Below are positions 25,003-33,654 of a stretch of DNA of 64,000 nt, piece by piece. The first letter of the stretch is position 1, and each line of letters starts with the position of its first letter. Made by a program: the position numbers and the translations under genes. This stretch comes from Caballeronia sp031450805 (lineage in GTDB: Bacteria > Pseudomonadota > Gammaproteobacteria > Burkholderiales > Burkholderiaceae): positions 434,001 to 498,000 of the forward strand of contig NZ_JARTVY010000001.1 in assembly GCF_031450805.1 (NCBI RefSeq), given 5' to 3'. Under the pieces are notes generated by a model. The model did not search any database, was not told the DNA's origin, and saw only the letters and a program-made list of their open reading frames with translations.

Positions 25003-25545
25003 ATGAGAATCCTAGGCATCGACCCCGGCTTGCGCGTGACGGGCTTCGGCATCATCGACATGACGGGGCATTCGCTCAACTACGTGACGAGCGGCGTCAT
25101 CAAGACCGCGGACGCCGACTTGCCGTCGCGCCTGAATACGATCTTCAACGGCATTTCCACGCTCATTCGCCAGCACAACCCGGATCAGGCCGCGATCGAG
25201 AAAGTCTTCGTGAACGTCAATCCGCAATCGACGCTGTTGCTCGGACAGGCGCGCGGCGCGGCAATTTGCGGACTCGTCGCGAGCGGCGTGCCGGTGGCCG
25301 AATATACGGCGCTGCAGTTGAAACAGGCTGTCGTCGGCTATGGCCGCGCGACGAAGGAGCAGATGCAGCAGATGGTGGTTCGGCTGCTCAGCCTCTCCGG
25401 CGTGCCGAGCACCGACGCCGCCGATGCGCTCGGCATGGCGATCTGTCATGCACATGGCGGCACGGGCCTCGCGACCTTGGGCGGCATTGCGCCGTCGCTC
25501 GCGAAGAAGGGCTTGCGCGTGCGGCGCGGCAGACTCATCGGCTAA
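25003..25545 (+). CDS. ruvC: RuvC, Holliday junction resolvase
   Basis: This 180-residue endonuclease cuts Holliday junctions symmetrically after RuvAB migration. The catalytic acidic residues are Asp7 (ILGIDPGLRVTG), Glu in QAAIEKVFVNVNPQS, and the Asp pair in STDAADALGMAICHAHGG. The LGQARGAAICGLV motif is also canonical. The C-terminus is basic. It leads the ruvC-ruvA-ruvB cluster; ruvA starts 24 bases downstream. Confidence 0.97.
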   Translation: MRILGIDPGLRVTGFGIIDMTGHSLNYVTSGVIKTADADLPSRLNTIFNGISTLIRQHNPDQAAIEKVFVNVNPQSTLLLGQARGAAICGLVASGVPVAEYTALQLKQAVVGYGRATKEQMQQMVVRLLSLSGVPSTDAADALGMAICHAHGGTGLATLGGIAPSLAKKGLRVRRGRLIG

Positions 25546-25569
25546 ATCTTCTACCCTCAACAAGCAAAC

Positions 25570-26151
25570 ATGATCGGTCGCATTGCCGGCGTTCTGCTGG
25601 AAAAAAATCCGCCGCACCTGCTCGTCGACTGCAACGGCGTCGGCTATGAAGTCGATGTGCCGATGAGCACGTTCTACAACCTTCCGAACGCGGGCGACAA
25701 AGTGGTGCTGCTCACGCAGATGATCGTGCGTGAAGACGCGCATCTGCTGTACGGCTTCCTGACGTCGCAGGAGCGCGCGACGTTTCGCGAGTTGCTGAAG
25801 ATCAGCGGCATCGGCGCGCGTATGGCGCTGGCCGTGCTATCCGGCATGAGCGTGCAGGAACTCGCGCAGACGGTGACGACGCAGGATGCCGCGCGCCTGA
25901 CGCGGGTCCCCGGCATCGGCAAGAAGACCGCCGAGCGCCTGTTGCTCGAACTCAAAGGCAAGCTCGGCGCGGATCTCGGCGCAATGGCGAGCGCGGCATC
26001 GCAATCCGATCATGCGTCGGACATTCTGAACGCGCTGCTCGCGCTCGGGTATTCGGAGAAGGAAGCGCTGGCCGCCGTCAAGAACGTGCCGGCGGGAACG
26101 GGCGTGTCGGAAGGGATCAAGCTGGCGTTGAAAGCGCTGTCGAAGGGGTGA
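25570..26151 (+). CDS. ruvA: RuvA, Holliday junction DNA-binding subunit
   Basis: This 193-residue protein forms the tetramer that clamps the junction and loads the RuvB motor. The N-terminal OB fold begins MIGRIAGVLLEKNPPHLLVD. Two helix-hairpin-helix motifs follow (KISGIGARMALAVLSGM and VPGIGKKTAERLLLELKGK). The C-terminal UBA-like domain, DILNALLALGYSEKEALAAV, contacts RuvB. ruvB starts 78 bases downstream, so the two may be co-transcribed or separately promoted. Confidence 0.97.
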   Translation: MIGRIAGVLLEKNPPHLLVDCNGVGYEVDVPMSTFYNLPNAGDKVVLLTQMIVREDAHLLYGFLTSQERATFRELLKISGIGARMALAVLSGMSVQELAQTVTTQDAARLTRVPGIGKKTAERLLLELKGKLGADLGAMASAASQSDHASDILNALLALGYSEKEALAAVKNVPAGTGVSEGIKLALKALSKG

Positions 26152-26229
26152 TCCGGCGGGCGTTCGCCGCCTCGCCACTCGCCCATTCGGCCAGCTTCGC
26201 CGCGAGAACCCACGCTGTACAATCCCTTC

Positions 26230-27291
26230 ATGATCGAAACCGACAAACTCGCCGCCGAGCGCATCATCGCGGCCACGCCCGTCTCGCCGAACGAAGAAGC
26301 CTTCGAACGCGCACTGCGTCCGCGCCAGCTCGACGAATACGTCGGCCAGGAAAAGGTGCGGGGCCAGCTCGAAATCTTCATCGAAGCGGCCAAGCGCCGC
26401 TCCGAAGCGCTCGATCACGTGTTGCTGTTCGGCCCGCCCGGGCTCGGCAAAACGACGCTCGCGCATATCATCGCGCGGGAAATGGGTGTGAATCTGCGGC
26501 AAACGTCAGGTCCGGTGCTCGAACGCGCGGGCGACCTCGCCGCGCTGCTGACCAATCTCGAAGCCAACGACGTGCTCTTCATCGACGAGATTCATCGGCT
26601 CTCGCCGGTCGTCGAGGAGATCCTTTACCCGGCGCTCGAGGATTACCAAATCGACATCATGATCGGCGAAGGACCGGCCGCGCGCAGCGTGAAGCTGGAC
26701 CTTCAGCCGTTCACGCTCGTCGGCGCCACGACGCGCGCAGGCATGCTGACGAACCCGCTGCGCGATCGCTTTGGCATCGTGTCGCGGCTCGAGTTCTATA
26801 ACGCGAGCGAACTGGCGCGCATCGTGTCGCGTTCGGCGTCGTTGCTGAAGGCGGACATCGTGCCCGAGGGCGCGCTGGAAATCGCGCGGCGCTCGCGCGG
26901 CACGCCGCGTATCGCCAACCGGCTGCTGCGGCGCGTGCGCGACTACGCGGAAGTGAAGGCGAACGGCAGCATCACGGGCGAAGTCGCGGACGCCGCGCTC
27001 AAGATGCTCGACGTCGATCCCGTCGGCTTCGACCTGATGGACCGCAAGCTGCTCGAAGCCATCCTGCACAAGTTCGACGGCGGCCCCGTCGGCGTCGACA
27101 ATCTCGCGGCGGCGATCGGTGAAGAGCGCGACACCATCGAGGACGTGCTCGAACCGTATCTGATCCAGCAAGGCTATCTGCAGCGCACGCCCCGCGGACG
27201 TGTCGCGACCCTGCTCGCCTACCGGCACTTCGGCATCGCCGCGCCGGATGCCGGGCCGATCCGCGACCTCTGGGACGCGAGCAACGATTAG
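26230..27291 (+). CDS. ruvB: RuvB, Holliday junction branch migration helicase
   Basis: This 353-residue AAA+ ATPase has Walker A GPPGLGKTTLAHIIA, Walker B DVLFIDEIHRLSPVVEE, sensor I LVGATTRAGMLTNPLRDRFG and the C-terminal winged helix ending QGYLQRTPRGRVATLLAYRH. It drives branch migration on RuvA-bound junctions. A TACAAT (26218-26223) lies so close that a transcript from it would start at the ATG, suggesting a possible leaderless message in addition to readthrough from ruvA. The following MpaB-family gene starts 3 bases after the stop. Confidence 0.97.
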   Translation: MIETDKLAAERIIAATPVSPNEEAFERALRPRQLDEYVGQEKVRGQLEIFIEAAKRRSEALDHVLLFGPPGLGKTTLAHIIAREMGVNLRQTSGPVLERAGDLAALLTNLEANDVLFIDEIHRLSPVVEEILYPALEDYQIDIMIGEGPAARSVKLDLQPFTLVGATTRAGMLTNPLRDRFGIVSRLEFYNASELARIVSRSASLLKADIVPEGALEIARRSRGTPRIANRLLRRVRDYAEVKANGSITGEVADAALKMLDVDPVGFDLMDRKLLEAILHKFDGGPVGVDNLAAAIGEERDTIEDVLEPYLIQQGYLQRTPRGRVATLLAYRHFGIAAPDAGPIRDLWDASND

Positions 27292-27294
27292 CGC

Positions 27295-28194
27295 ATGCCG
27301 AATCAGGCGACGCTGATGACGCGCGTGCGGTCGTCGATTGCACGCGGCGTCACGAACCTGACGACGGGCGGCGGCCCCAGGATCGATTACTCGTCGCCGC
27401 CCGGCGATCCCGGGCTTTTCGGGCCGGACGCCGTCTGCTGGAAAGTCCACGCCGATTTCACGTCCATGATGACGAGCGGTATCAGCGCGCTCCTGTTACA
27501 GACGCTGCATCCACTGGCGCTCGCGGGCGTGTGGGATCACTCGACGTTTCGCACCGATATCCTCGGCCGCTTGCGCCGCACCGCGACCTTCGTCGCCGGC
27601 ACGACGTTCGGCAATCGCGCGGACGCGCTTGCGCTCATCGAGCGCGTGAGGAACATTCATCTCGGCGTCACAGGCATCGCGCCCGATGGCCGGCCGTATC
27701 GGGCGAGCGACCCTGACCTGCTGACCTGGGTGCATGTCGCCGAAGTGTCGAGCTTTCTCGCTGGCTATCTGCGCTATGTGAATCCCGCGCTATCCGAGGC
27801 CGATCAAGACCGTTATTTCGATGAAACCGCGACGATCGCGCGGATGCTCGGCGCGCACGATGTGCCGATCACGCGCGCGCAGATCGAAACGTATCTGGCC
27901 GATATGCGCCGTGAACTGCAGGCGAGCGATCGCACGCAAGAAGTCATTCGCGTGCTGAAGGACGCGCCGACGCCGAGTTTCGCGATGAAGCCGGCGAGCA
28001 AGCTCGTGTTCAGCGCAGGCGTGGATCTGCTGCCCGACTGGGCGCAGGAGATGCTTGGTCTGTCGGCGCTTGGCGCCTTGCGGCGCGTGATCGCGCGTCC
28101 CGGCGTGCGGGCGATGGCCCCCGTCATGCGCTGGGCGCTCGTCAACGGGATCGCGAAGCGGGCGCGGATCAGGGCAGCAGCGACGCCGACTTAA
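27295..28194 (+). CDS. Oxygenase MpaB family (DUF2236) protein
   Basis: This 299-residue protein of the DUF2236/MpaB family contains haem-b-type or related oxygenases and latex-clearing-protein relatives. Conserved segments are WKVHADFTSMMTSGISALLL, QTLHPLALAGVWDHS, RRTATFVAGTTFG and TWVHVAEVSSFLAGYLRYVN. The histidines in TLHP, WDHS and WVHV are candidate haem or metal ligands. The substrate is unknown. It begins 3 bases after ruvB and may ride on that transcript. Its stop overlaps the convergent histidine phosphatase gene by four bases, so no terminator separates them. Confidence 0.85.
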   Translation: MPNQATLMTRVRSSIARGVTNLTTGGGPRIDYSSPPGDPGLFGPDAVCWKVHADFTSMMTSGISALLLQTLHPLALAGVWDHSTFRTDILGRLRRTATFVAGTTFGNRADALALIERVRNIHLGVTGIAPDGRPYRASDPDLLTWVHVAEVSSFLAGYLRYVNPALSEADQDRYFDETATIARMLGAHDVPITRAQIETYLADMRRELQASDRTQEVIRVLKDAPTPSFAMKPASKLVFSAGVDLLPDWAQEMLGLSALGALRRVIARPGVRAMAPVMRWALVNGIAKRARIRAAATPT

Positions 28195-28838
28195 GCGCGC
28201 TTTCTCAAGTCGTCGTCGTCAGTATCGGTGGCGAGATGACTGACATCGCCCCACGACACGACCTTCGCCCCGTCTGCATCGTAATCGACGACATTCACGC
28301 TGCAATTGAGCAGCGGCCAGTTGCGCGGCTCCGACAGCGGCAGCTTCATTGCGAACCGGTAGATGCAATCGAGCACGCCGCCATGCGCGACGCACGCGAT
28401 CCGTCCGCCCGGATGCGCAGCGACGATCGGCTCCATCGCGTGAATCACGCGATGATAGAAAACACGTTGCGATTCGCCGCCCGGCGGCGCAAAGCCCGGA
28501 TCGCGCGTCTGCCATTCGACATATTCGGCGGGAAACTTCGTGTTGATCTCATCGCTGTCGTGGCCCTGGAACGCGCCGTACTGACGCTCGCGCAAGCCTT
28601 CGGACAAGCGCACATCGAGCTGCAACGCATCGGCGAAAGGACGCGCCGTCTGCTGCGCGCGCAGCAGATCGCTCGAATAGACCGCATCGAGACGGCCCTC
28701 GCGCGCGAGACGCTCGCCGAGCTGCTCGGCCTGCAGCAAGCCATGCGCCGACAACGGAATGTCGATGTGCCCCTGGATGCGCTTGATGCGGTTCCAGTCG
28801 GTTTCGCCGTGGCGGATGAACAAGATCTGAGTCGTCAT
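28191..28838 (-). CDS. Histidine phosphatase (phosphoglycerate mutase-like)
   Basis: This 215-residue member of the 2-histidine phosphatase superfamily has the RHG motif with catalytic His10 (ILFIRHGETDWNRIKRIQGH). The second histidine is in RIACVAHGGVLDCIYR, with the acid/base region LRERQYGAFQGHDSDEI. It resembles GpmB/CobC-type enzymes; the E. coli GpmB name would be a guess about substrate. It is the last gene of tyrS-dtd-phosphatase, coupled to dtd through an ATGA overlap. Confidence 0.9.
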   Translation of the reverse strand: MTTQILFIRHGETDWNRIKRIQGHIDIPLSAHGLLQAEQLGERLAREGRLDAVYSSDLLRAQQTARPFADALQLDVRLSEGLRERQYGAFQGHDSDEINTKFPAEYVEWQTRDPGFAPPGGESQRVFYHRVIHAMEPIVAAHPGGRIACVAHGGVLDCIYRFAMKLPLSEPRNWPLLNCSVNVVDYDADGAKVVSWGDVSHLATDTDDDDLRKRA

Positions 28839-29293
28839 GGACGCACCTGAAGCCAGAACGTGACGGGCCCGTCGTTGACGAGCGATATCTGCATGTCGGC
28901 GCCGAATTCGCCCGTCTCGACGATCGGATGCTTCGCCCGCGCCTCGCGCACGAAGTAATCGAAGAGCCGCTTGCCTTCGTCGGGCGGCGCGGCCGGCGTG
29001 AAGCTCGGGCGCAGCCCGCTCGATGTATCGGCGGCAAGCGTGAACTGCGAAACCAGCAGCACGCCGCCCGCACGGCCCGCGCCGTCGATGTTCGCGACCG
29101 GAAGGTTCATCTTGCCCGCTGCGTCGCTGAACACGCGATAAGCCAGCATCTTGGCGAGCAGCTTGTCGGCGGCGGCCTCGTTGTCACCGCGCTCGGCGCA
29201 GACCAGCGCGAGCAGGCCCGCGTCGATTGCGCCGGTCACGCGGTCGCCGACGCGCACGTCCGCGCGCCGCACACGCTGAATGAGGGCGATCAT
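28835..29293 (-). CDS. dtd: D-aminoacyl-tRNA deacylase (Dtd)
   Basis: This 152-residue proofreading enzyme removes D-amino acids and glycine mischarged to tRNA. The start MIALIQRVRRADVRVGDRV is standard. The active-site motifs are LLVSQFTLAAD (SQFTL) and LVNDGPVTFWLQ (the Gly-Pro cross-subunit motif appears here as DGPVT). The ATG at 29293 overlaps the tyrS stop (ATGA). The link with tyrosyl-tRNA synthetase is meaningful, since D-Tyr-tRNA is a classic Dtd substrate. Confidence 0.96.
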   Translation of the reverse strand: MIALIQRVRRADVRVGDRVTGAIDAGLLALVCAERGDNEAAADKLLAKMLAYRVFSDAAGKMNLPVANIDGAGRAGGVLLVSQFTLAADTSSGLRPSFTPAAPPDEGKRLFDYFVREARAKHPIVETGEFGADMQISLVNDGPVTFWLQVRP

Positions 29294-30546
29294 GCGGAGA
29301 GCGATACGCGCGCGAAGCGGCGTTTGCCGACCTGCACGATGAACTCGCCCGCCTCGACCTTCAGGCCCTTGTCGGAGACCGTCGCGCCGTCGATCTTCAC
29401 GCCGCCCTGCTCGATGTTGCGCAGCGCTTCGCTCGTCGACGGCACGAGCCCCGCCTGCTTCAGCAACTGGCCGATGGCGAGCGGCGCACCCGCGAGCGTG
29501 ACCGACGGGATATCGTCCGGCACGCCGCCCTTCGCGCGATGATTGAAGTCCTCCAGCGCGCGCTCCGCGTCCGCTTGCGAGTGGAAGCGCGCGACGATCT
29601 CCTGCGCGAGCATCACCTTGAAGTCGCGCGGATTGCGGCCGCCTTCGGCTTCTTGCCTGAAGCGCGCAATTTCCTCGATGCTGCGGAACGACAGCAGTTC
29701 GAAGTAACGCCACATCAGCACATCCGAGATGCTCATCAGCTTGCCGAACATGTCGGTCGGCTTCTCGCTGATGCCGACGTAGTTGTTCTTCGACTTCGAC
29801 ATCTTCTCGACGCCGTCCAGCCCTTCGAGCAGCGGCATCGTCAGAATGCATTGCTGTTCCTGACCATATTGCTTCTGCAATTCGCGGCCGACGAGCAAGT
29901 TGAACTTCTGGTCCGTGCCGCCGAGTTCCAGGTCCGCGTTGAGCGCGACGGAGTCGTAGCCCTGCATCAGCGGATAGAGGAACTCGTGAATCGAGATGGG
30001 CACGCCGCTCTGGAAGCGCTTGGTGAAGTCCTCGCGCTCGAGAATGCGAGCGACCGTGTAGCGCGACGCCAGCTTGATCATGCCGTCGGCGCCGAGCGGC
30101 ATCGACCATTCGCTGTTGTAGCGAATCTCGGTTTTTTCGCGATCGAGCACGAGCGCAGCCTGCTCGAAATAGGTCTTCGCGTTGGTTTCGATCTGCTCGC
30201 GCGTGAGTGGCGGGCGCGTCGCGTTGCGGCCGGACGGATCGCCGATCAGGGACGTGAAATCGCCGATCAGGAAGATGACCTGATGCCCCAGGTCCTGCAA
30301 CTGGCGCATCTTGTTCAGCACGACCGTATGGCCGATGTGGATGTCCGGCGCGGTCGGATCGAGGCCGAGCTTGATGCGCAGCGGCTTGCCCGTCGCGGCG
30401 CTCCTCGCGAGCTTCTGCGCGAACTCGTCTTCGATCAGCAGCTCGTCGCAGCCGCGCTTGGCGATGGCGAGCGCCGCGCGCACTTCGTCGGTGATCGGAA
30501 GCGCCGGCACGGCGGGCGAGGAAGAAGCGTTGGAGTCAGTGGTCAT
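29290..30546 (-). CDS. tyrS: Tyrosyl-tRNA synthetase
   Basis: This 418-residue class I synthetase has its HIGH motif in GLDPTAPDIHIGHTVVLNKM and the KMSKS loop in VEKMSKSKNNYVGI. The C-terminal S4-like RNA-binding domain shows IEQGGVKIDGATVSDKGLKV. The form with HIGH and KMSKS is the TyrZ-like branch rather than the E. coli TyrS type. It heads an operon with dtd and a histidine phosphatase. No T-box or other leader element was recognised upstream. Confidence 0.96.
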   Translation of the reverse strand: MTTDSNASSSPAVPALPITDEVRAALAIAKRGCDELLIEDEFAQKLARSAATGKPLRIKLGLDPTAPDIHIGHTVVLNKMRQLQDLGHQVIFLIGDFTSLIGDPSGRNATRPPLTREQIETNAKTYFEQAALVLDREKTEIRYNSEWSMPLGADGMIKLASRYTVARILEREDFTKRFQSGVPISIHEFLYPLMQGYDSVALNADLELGGTDQKFNLLVGRELQKQYGQEQQCILTMPLLEGLDGVEKMSKSKNNYVGISEKPTDMFGKLMSISDVLMWRYFELLSFRSIEEIARFRQEAEGGRNPRDFKVMLAQEIVARFHSQADAERALEDFNHRAKGGVPDDIPSVTLAGAPLAIGQLLKQAGLVPSTSEALRNIEQGGVKIDGATVSDKGLKVEAGEFIVQVGKRRFARVSLSA

Positions 30547-30717
30547 GCTTGCGGCTTGTGATGGGTAATGGATGCGATGCCCGGCGCGCGTGGAACGCGA
30601 CTTGAGGCGATGACATCGCGCGCAAAGGCTTGTTCAGGCTCAGGATTTTACGCGATGACGTTGCGCTTCGTGCCGTTTCCGGGCTTTCGCATCGCCCGTG
30701 CGCGGTGCCCGGGAGTC

Positions 30718-30746
30718 TTAACGCGGGCTGTCATTGCGCGGATAAT
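30718..30746 (+). promoter_or_regulatory. Probable anmK promoter
   Basis: TTAACG (30718-30723) and GATAAT (30741-30746) are spaced by 17 bases, with transcription expected near 30753, about 30 bases before the GTG start of anmK. The -35 is only moderate. Confidence 0.5.
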
Positions 30747-30783
30747 CGCGGCTTGACGGACGTGCATCGACGAGGAGAGCAAC

Positions 30784-31935
30784 GTGGGGAAGAAAGCCGA
30801 AGTGATCGAAACCGGCAAGGCGGACGGCGTGTACTTCGGTCTCATGTCCGGCACCAGCATGGACGGCGTCGACGGCGTCGCGGTGCAGTTCACGACGGGC
30901 AAGCCACCGGTCGTGCTGGGGGAGGCGCACGTTTCGTTCTCTCAAGGCCTGCGCGATGCCCTCTTCGCGCTGCAAGCCCCCGGCGACAACGAGATCGAAC
31001 GCGAGGCGCTCGCCGGCAACGCGCTCGCCACGCGTTACGCCGTCTGCTGCCACGAATTGCAGAGCATGAGCGGCTATTCGGCGTCGAAGGTGCGCGCGAT
31101 CGGCGTGCACGGACAGACGGTGCGGCATCGGCCGGAGAAAGGTTACACGCGGCAGATCAACAATCCGGCGCTGCTCGCCGAGATGACGAACATCGACGTC
31201 ATCGCCGACTTCCGCAGCCGCGACGTGGCCGCCGGCGGACAAGGCGCGCCGCTCGTGCCGGCGTTTCACGCGACCGTTTTCGGCGCGAAAGACGAAACGC
31301 GCGTGGTCTGCAATCTGGGCGGCATCAGCAACATCACGATTCTCGCGGCGAGCGGTTCGGTGCGCGGCTTCGATTGCGGCCCGGCCAACGCGCTGCTCGA
31401 CGAGTGGGCGCATCGGCATCTGCAGAAACCGTACGACGATGGCGGCAAGTTCGCGGCGAGCGGCGAGGTGAATCGCCCGCTACTGAACGCGCTGCTGGAG
31501 GAGCCGTTCTTCGAAGAAGCGCCGCCGAAGAGCACCGGGCGAGACCTGTTCAACCCGGCGTGGCTCGACGCGAAGCTCGCAGCGTTTCCGAACGTCACTC
31601 CCGCCGATGTGCAGGCGACGCTCGCCGCGCTCACGGCCACGACGGTCGCTCGCGAGATCGAACGACATGCAGCGGATGCACGCGCGGTCTATGTATGCGG
31701 CGGGGGCGCACGCAATCCAGTGCTGCTGAAGATGCTGCAGCAGGCGCTGGAACACACCGGCGCGTCGGGCGTCCCCGTGATGACCACCGAAGCGCTCGGC
31801 GTACCGCCGCAACAGGTCGAAGCGTTCGCGTTCGCGTGGCTGGCGATGCGTTGCGTCGCGCGCGAGCCGGGAAATCTCTCGGCAGTGACGGGCGCGGCCG
31901 GTGAGCGTGTGCTCGGGGCGATCTATCCGCACTAA
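30784..31935 (+). CDS. anmK: AnmK, anhydro-N-acetylmuramic acid kinase
   Basis: This 383-residue enzyme opens and phosphorylates 1,6-anhydro-MurNAc for cell-wall recycling. The family signature is YFGLMSGTSMDGVDGVAVQF. The phosphate-binding segments are GVHGQTVRHRP, ADFRSRDVAAGGQGAPLVP, VCNLGGISNITIL and VYVCGGGARNPVLLKML. GTG is the start, with GAGGAGAG upstream. The gene stands alone, with a promoter at 30718 and a terminator after it. Confidence 0.95.
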   Translation: MGKKAEVIETGKADGVYFGLMSGTSMDGVDGVAVQFTTGKPPVVLGEAHVSFSQGLRDALFALQAPGDNEIEREALAGNALATRYAVCCHELQSMSGYSASKVRAIGVHGQTVRHRPEKGYTRQINNPALLAEMTNIDVIADFRSRDVAAGGQGAPLVPAFHATVFGAKDETRVVCNLGGISNITILAASGSVRGFDCGPANALLDEWAHRHLQKPYDDGGKFAASGEVNRPLLNALLEEPFFEEAPPKSTGRDLFNPAWLDAKLAAFPNVTPADVQATLAALTATTVAREIERHAADARAVYVCGGGARNPVLLKMLQQALEHTGASGVPVMTTEALGVPPQQVEAFAFAWLAMRCVAREPGNLSAVTGAAGERVLGAIYPH

Positions 31936-31960
31936 GCGCTTGCCCGCCCTGAAACGCGAA

Positions 31961-31985
31961 ACGGAGCCCTAAGGCTCCGTTTTTA
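31961..31985 (+). terminator. Rho-independent terminator after anmK
   Basis: A perfect 8-bp stem (31961-31968 with 31973-31980) has a CTAA loop and is followed by TTTTA. Confidence 0.85.
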
Positions 31986-32006
31986 CTGTGACCGCCTGAT
32001 TGCCGC

Positions 32007-32372
32007 TTAAACCGAGAACGACGACCCGCAACCGCATGTCGTCGTGGCGTTCGGATTCTTGATCACGAACTGCGCGCCGTTGAGATCGTCCTTATAGTCG
32101 ATCTCCGCGCCGACGAGATACTGGTAGCTCATCGAATCGACGAGCAATTGCACGCCGCTCTTGTCCATCACGGTATCGTCTTCGTTGACTTCTTCGTCGA
32201 ACGTGAAGCCGTACTGGAAACCCGAGCATCCGCCGCCTTGCACGAACACGCGCAGCTTCAGATCCGGATTGCCTTCTTCGTCGATCAATTGCTTGACCTT
32301 CTCCGCAGCCGCGTCAGTGAAGACGAAGGGCATCGGCATTTCGGTCGTGGGGGTGTCGCTGACAGCGCTCAT
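32007..32372 (-). CDS. erpA: ErpA, iron-sulfur cluster insertion protein
   Basis: This 121-residue A-type Fe-S carrier delivers clusters to apo-enzymes such as IspG/IspH. The three ligands are Cys49 (VQGGGCSGFQYGF), Cys113 and Cys115 (TTTCGCGSSFSV). The ATG at 32372 has GGAG 8 bases upstream; an upstream extension seen in frame lacks family similarity. It lies downstream of rplM-rpsI, separated by a terminator, so it probably has its own promoter in the 120 bases ahead of it. Confidence 0.96.
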   Translation of the reverse strand: MSAVSDTPTTEMPMPFVFTDAAAEKVKQLIDEEGNPDLKLRVFVQGGGCSGFQYGFTFDEEVNEDDTVMDKSGVQLLVDSMSYQYLVGAEIDYKDDLNGAQFVIKNPNATTTCGCGSSFSV

Positions 32373-32491
32373 GCGAATTCTCCAAGTAGCTTCTAGCCAC
32401 CATTGTAGGGCTGATCTCAAAATCGTGCCGAATGCCCATGAAATCAAGAGGCTATATGCAATTTCGACACGTCCCGCCACGCCGGGGAAAT

Positions 32492-32528
32492 AAAAAAGCC
32501 GCCGGCACGTGTGGTGCGGGCGGCTTTT
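32492..32528 (-). terminator. Rho-independent terminator of the rplM-rpsI operon
   Basis: A 10-bp stem (32494-32503 with 32519-32528) encloses a second short GCAC/GTGC stem, and on the minus strand it is followed by a run of six T. It lies about 55 bases after the rpsI stop. A T-run also exists on the other strand. Confidence 0.85.
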
Positions 32529-32582
32529 GCGGCAGCTTCGCTTCGAAGCCGGAAGTCCCGGCTCCAGGCGATGCCGAAGCGC

Positions 32583-32975
32583 TTAACGCTTCGAGAATTG
32601 CTTCCTGCGGCGTGCCTTGTGGAAACCGACCTTCTTACGTTCCACTTCACGCGCGTCACGGGTGACGAAGCCTGCGTTCGACAGTTGCGACTTCAGCGTT
32701 GCGTCGTAGTCCATCAGCGCGCGGGTGATGCCGTGGCGAACCGCGCCTGCCTGACCCGTCTCGCCGCCGCCGTTCACGTTGACCTTGATGTCGAACGTGG
32801 TGGCATGGTTCGTGAGCTCGAGCGGCTGACGCACGATCATCAGCGACGTTTCACGCGAGAAGTAGTCGGCGATGGGCTTGCCATTGACGATGATCTCGCC
32901 CTTGCCCGACTTGATGAAGACACGAGCGACGGCGCTCTTGCGGCGGCCCGTACCGTAGTTCCAGTTACCGATCAT
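32583..32975 (-). CDS. rpsI: 30S ribosomal protein S9
   Basis: This 130-residue protein has the normal S9 length. NWNYGTGRRKSAVARVFIKS at the start and the basic tail HKARRRKQFSKR, which reaches the P-site tRNA, are diagnostic. It follows rplM by 11 bases in the universally conserved L13-S9 operon. Confidence 0.98.
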   Translation of the reverse strand: MIGNWNYGTGRRKSAVARVFIKSGKGEIIVNGKPIADYFSRETSLMIVRQPLELTNHATTFDIKVNVNGGGETGQAGAVRHGITRALMDYDATLKSQLSNAGFVTRDAREVERKKVGFHKARRRKQFSKR

Positions 32976-32986
32976 GTGGGCTCCCC

Positions 32987-33415
32987 TTAGATCTCGAGCG
33001 CTTTAGGCTGTTGAGCCGTATGCGGATGCGTTGCTTCGGCGTAGACCTTCAGCTTCTTGATCATCGCGTAGCCGAGCGGACCCTTCGGCAGCATGCCCTT
33101 CACTGCCTTCTCGAGCGCGCGGCCCGGGAAGCGCTCTTGCATCTTGCCGAACGTCGTTTCATAGATGCCGCCCGGGTAGCCCGAGTGACGATAGTACTTC
33201 TTGTCCGTGGTCTTGTTGCCCGTGACCTTCAGCTTGCCGGCGTTGATGATGATGATGTAATCACCAGTGTCGACGTGCGGAGTGAATTCAGGCTTGTGCT
33301 TGCCGCGAAGACGGCGTGCCACTTCGCTGGCGACACGGCCGAGAACCTTATCCGTCGCGTCAATCACGTACCATTCGCGCGTCACCTCTTCGGCTTTTGC
33401 GGAAAACGTCTTCAT
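32987..33415 (-). CDS. rplM: 50S ribosomal protein L13
   Basis: This 142-residue early-assembly large-subunit protein shows MKTFSAKAEEVTREWYVIDA, LGRVASEVARRLRGKHKPEF and the closing HPHTAQQPKALEI. A strong promoter lies 120-150 bases upstream, so the operon has a roughly 120-base leader that might carry autoregulation, as known for L13 leaders in other phyla. That last point is an inference. Confidence 0.98.
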   Translation of the reverse strand: MKTFSAKAEEVTREWYVIDATDKVLGRVASEVARRLRGKHKPEFTPHVDTGDYIIIINAGKLKVTGNKTTDKKYYRHSGYPGGIYETTFGKMQERFPGRALEKAVKGMLPKGPLGYAMIKKLKVYAEATHPHTAQQPKALEI

Positions 33416-33542
33416 GATCGATCCAAAAATTGATTTGCCCTTTTGCTCTTACCTTGTTCGGTCCTGCTTATAGGTGCGCTCGACGGCGCGTGCAGGCTCT
33501 CCCTGGCCTCTCTCCGCGGGCGTGTGGCGAAGAGAACTTTGA

Positions 33543-33572
33543 ATTATAAAGGGAAAAGAGTCGACGAGTCAA
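33543..33572 (-). promoter_or_regulatory. rplM-rpsI operon promoter
   Basis: On the minus strand a consensus -10 TATAAT (33548-33543) and -35 TTGACT (33572-33567) are separated by 18 bases. Transcription should start near 33536, giving a ~121-base leader before rplM. Confidence 0.85.
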
Positions 33573-33623
33573 AGAGTTGGCCGATCAGCAGTTCGAGCGG
33601 CGACGCTTGGGCGCGCATGGAGG

Positions 33624-33654
33624 AAAAAAACCCGAGCGTCTGAAGGCTCGGGTT
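33624..33654 (-). terminator. Terminator of the predicted small RNA
   Basis: A perfect 9-bp stem (33629-33637 with 33646-33654) has an eight-base loop and, on the minus strand, ends in a run of eight or so T. There is no protein gene directly upstream on that strand, so its most natural client is the small RNA. Confidence 0.88.
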
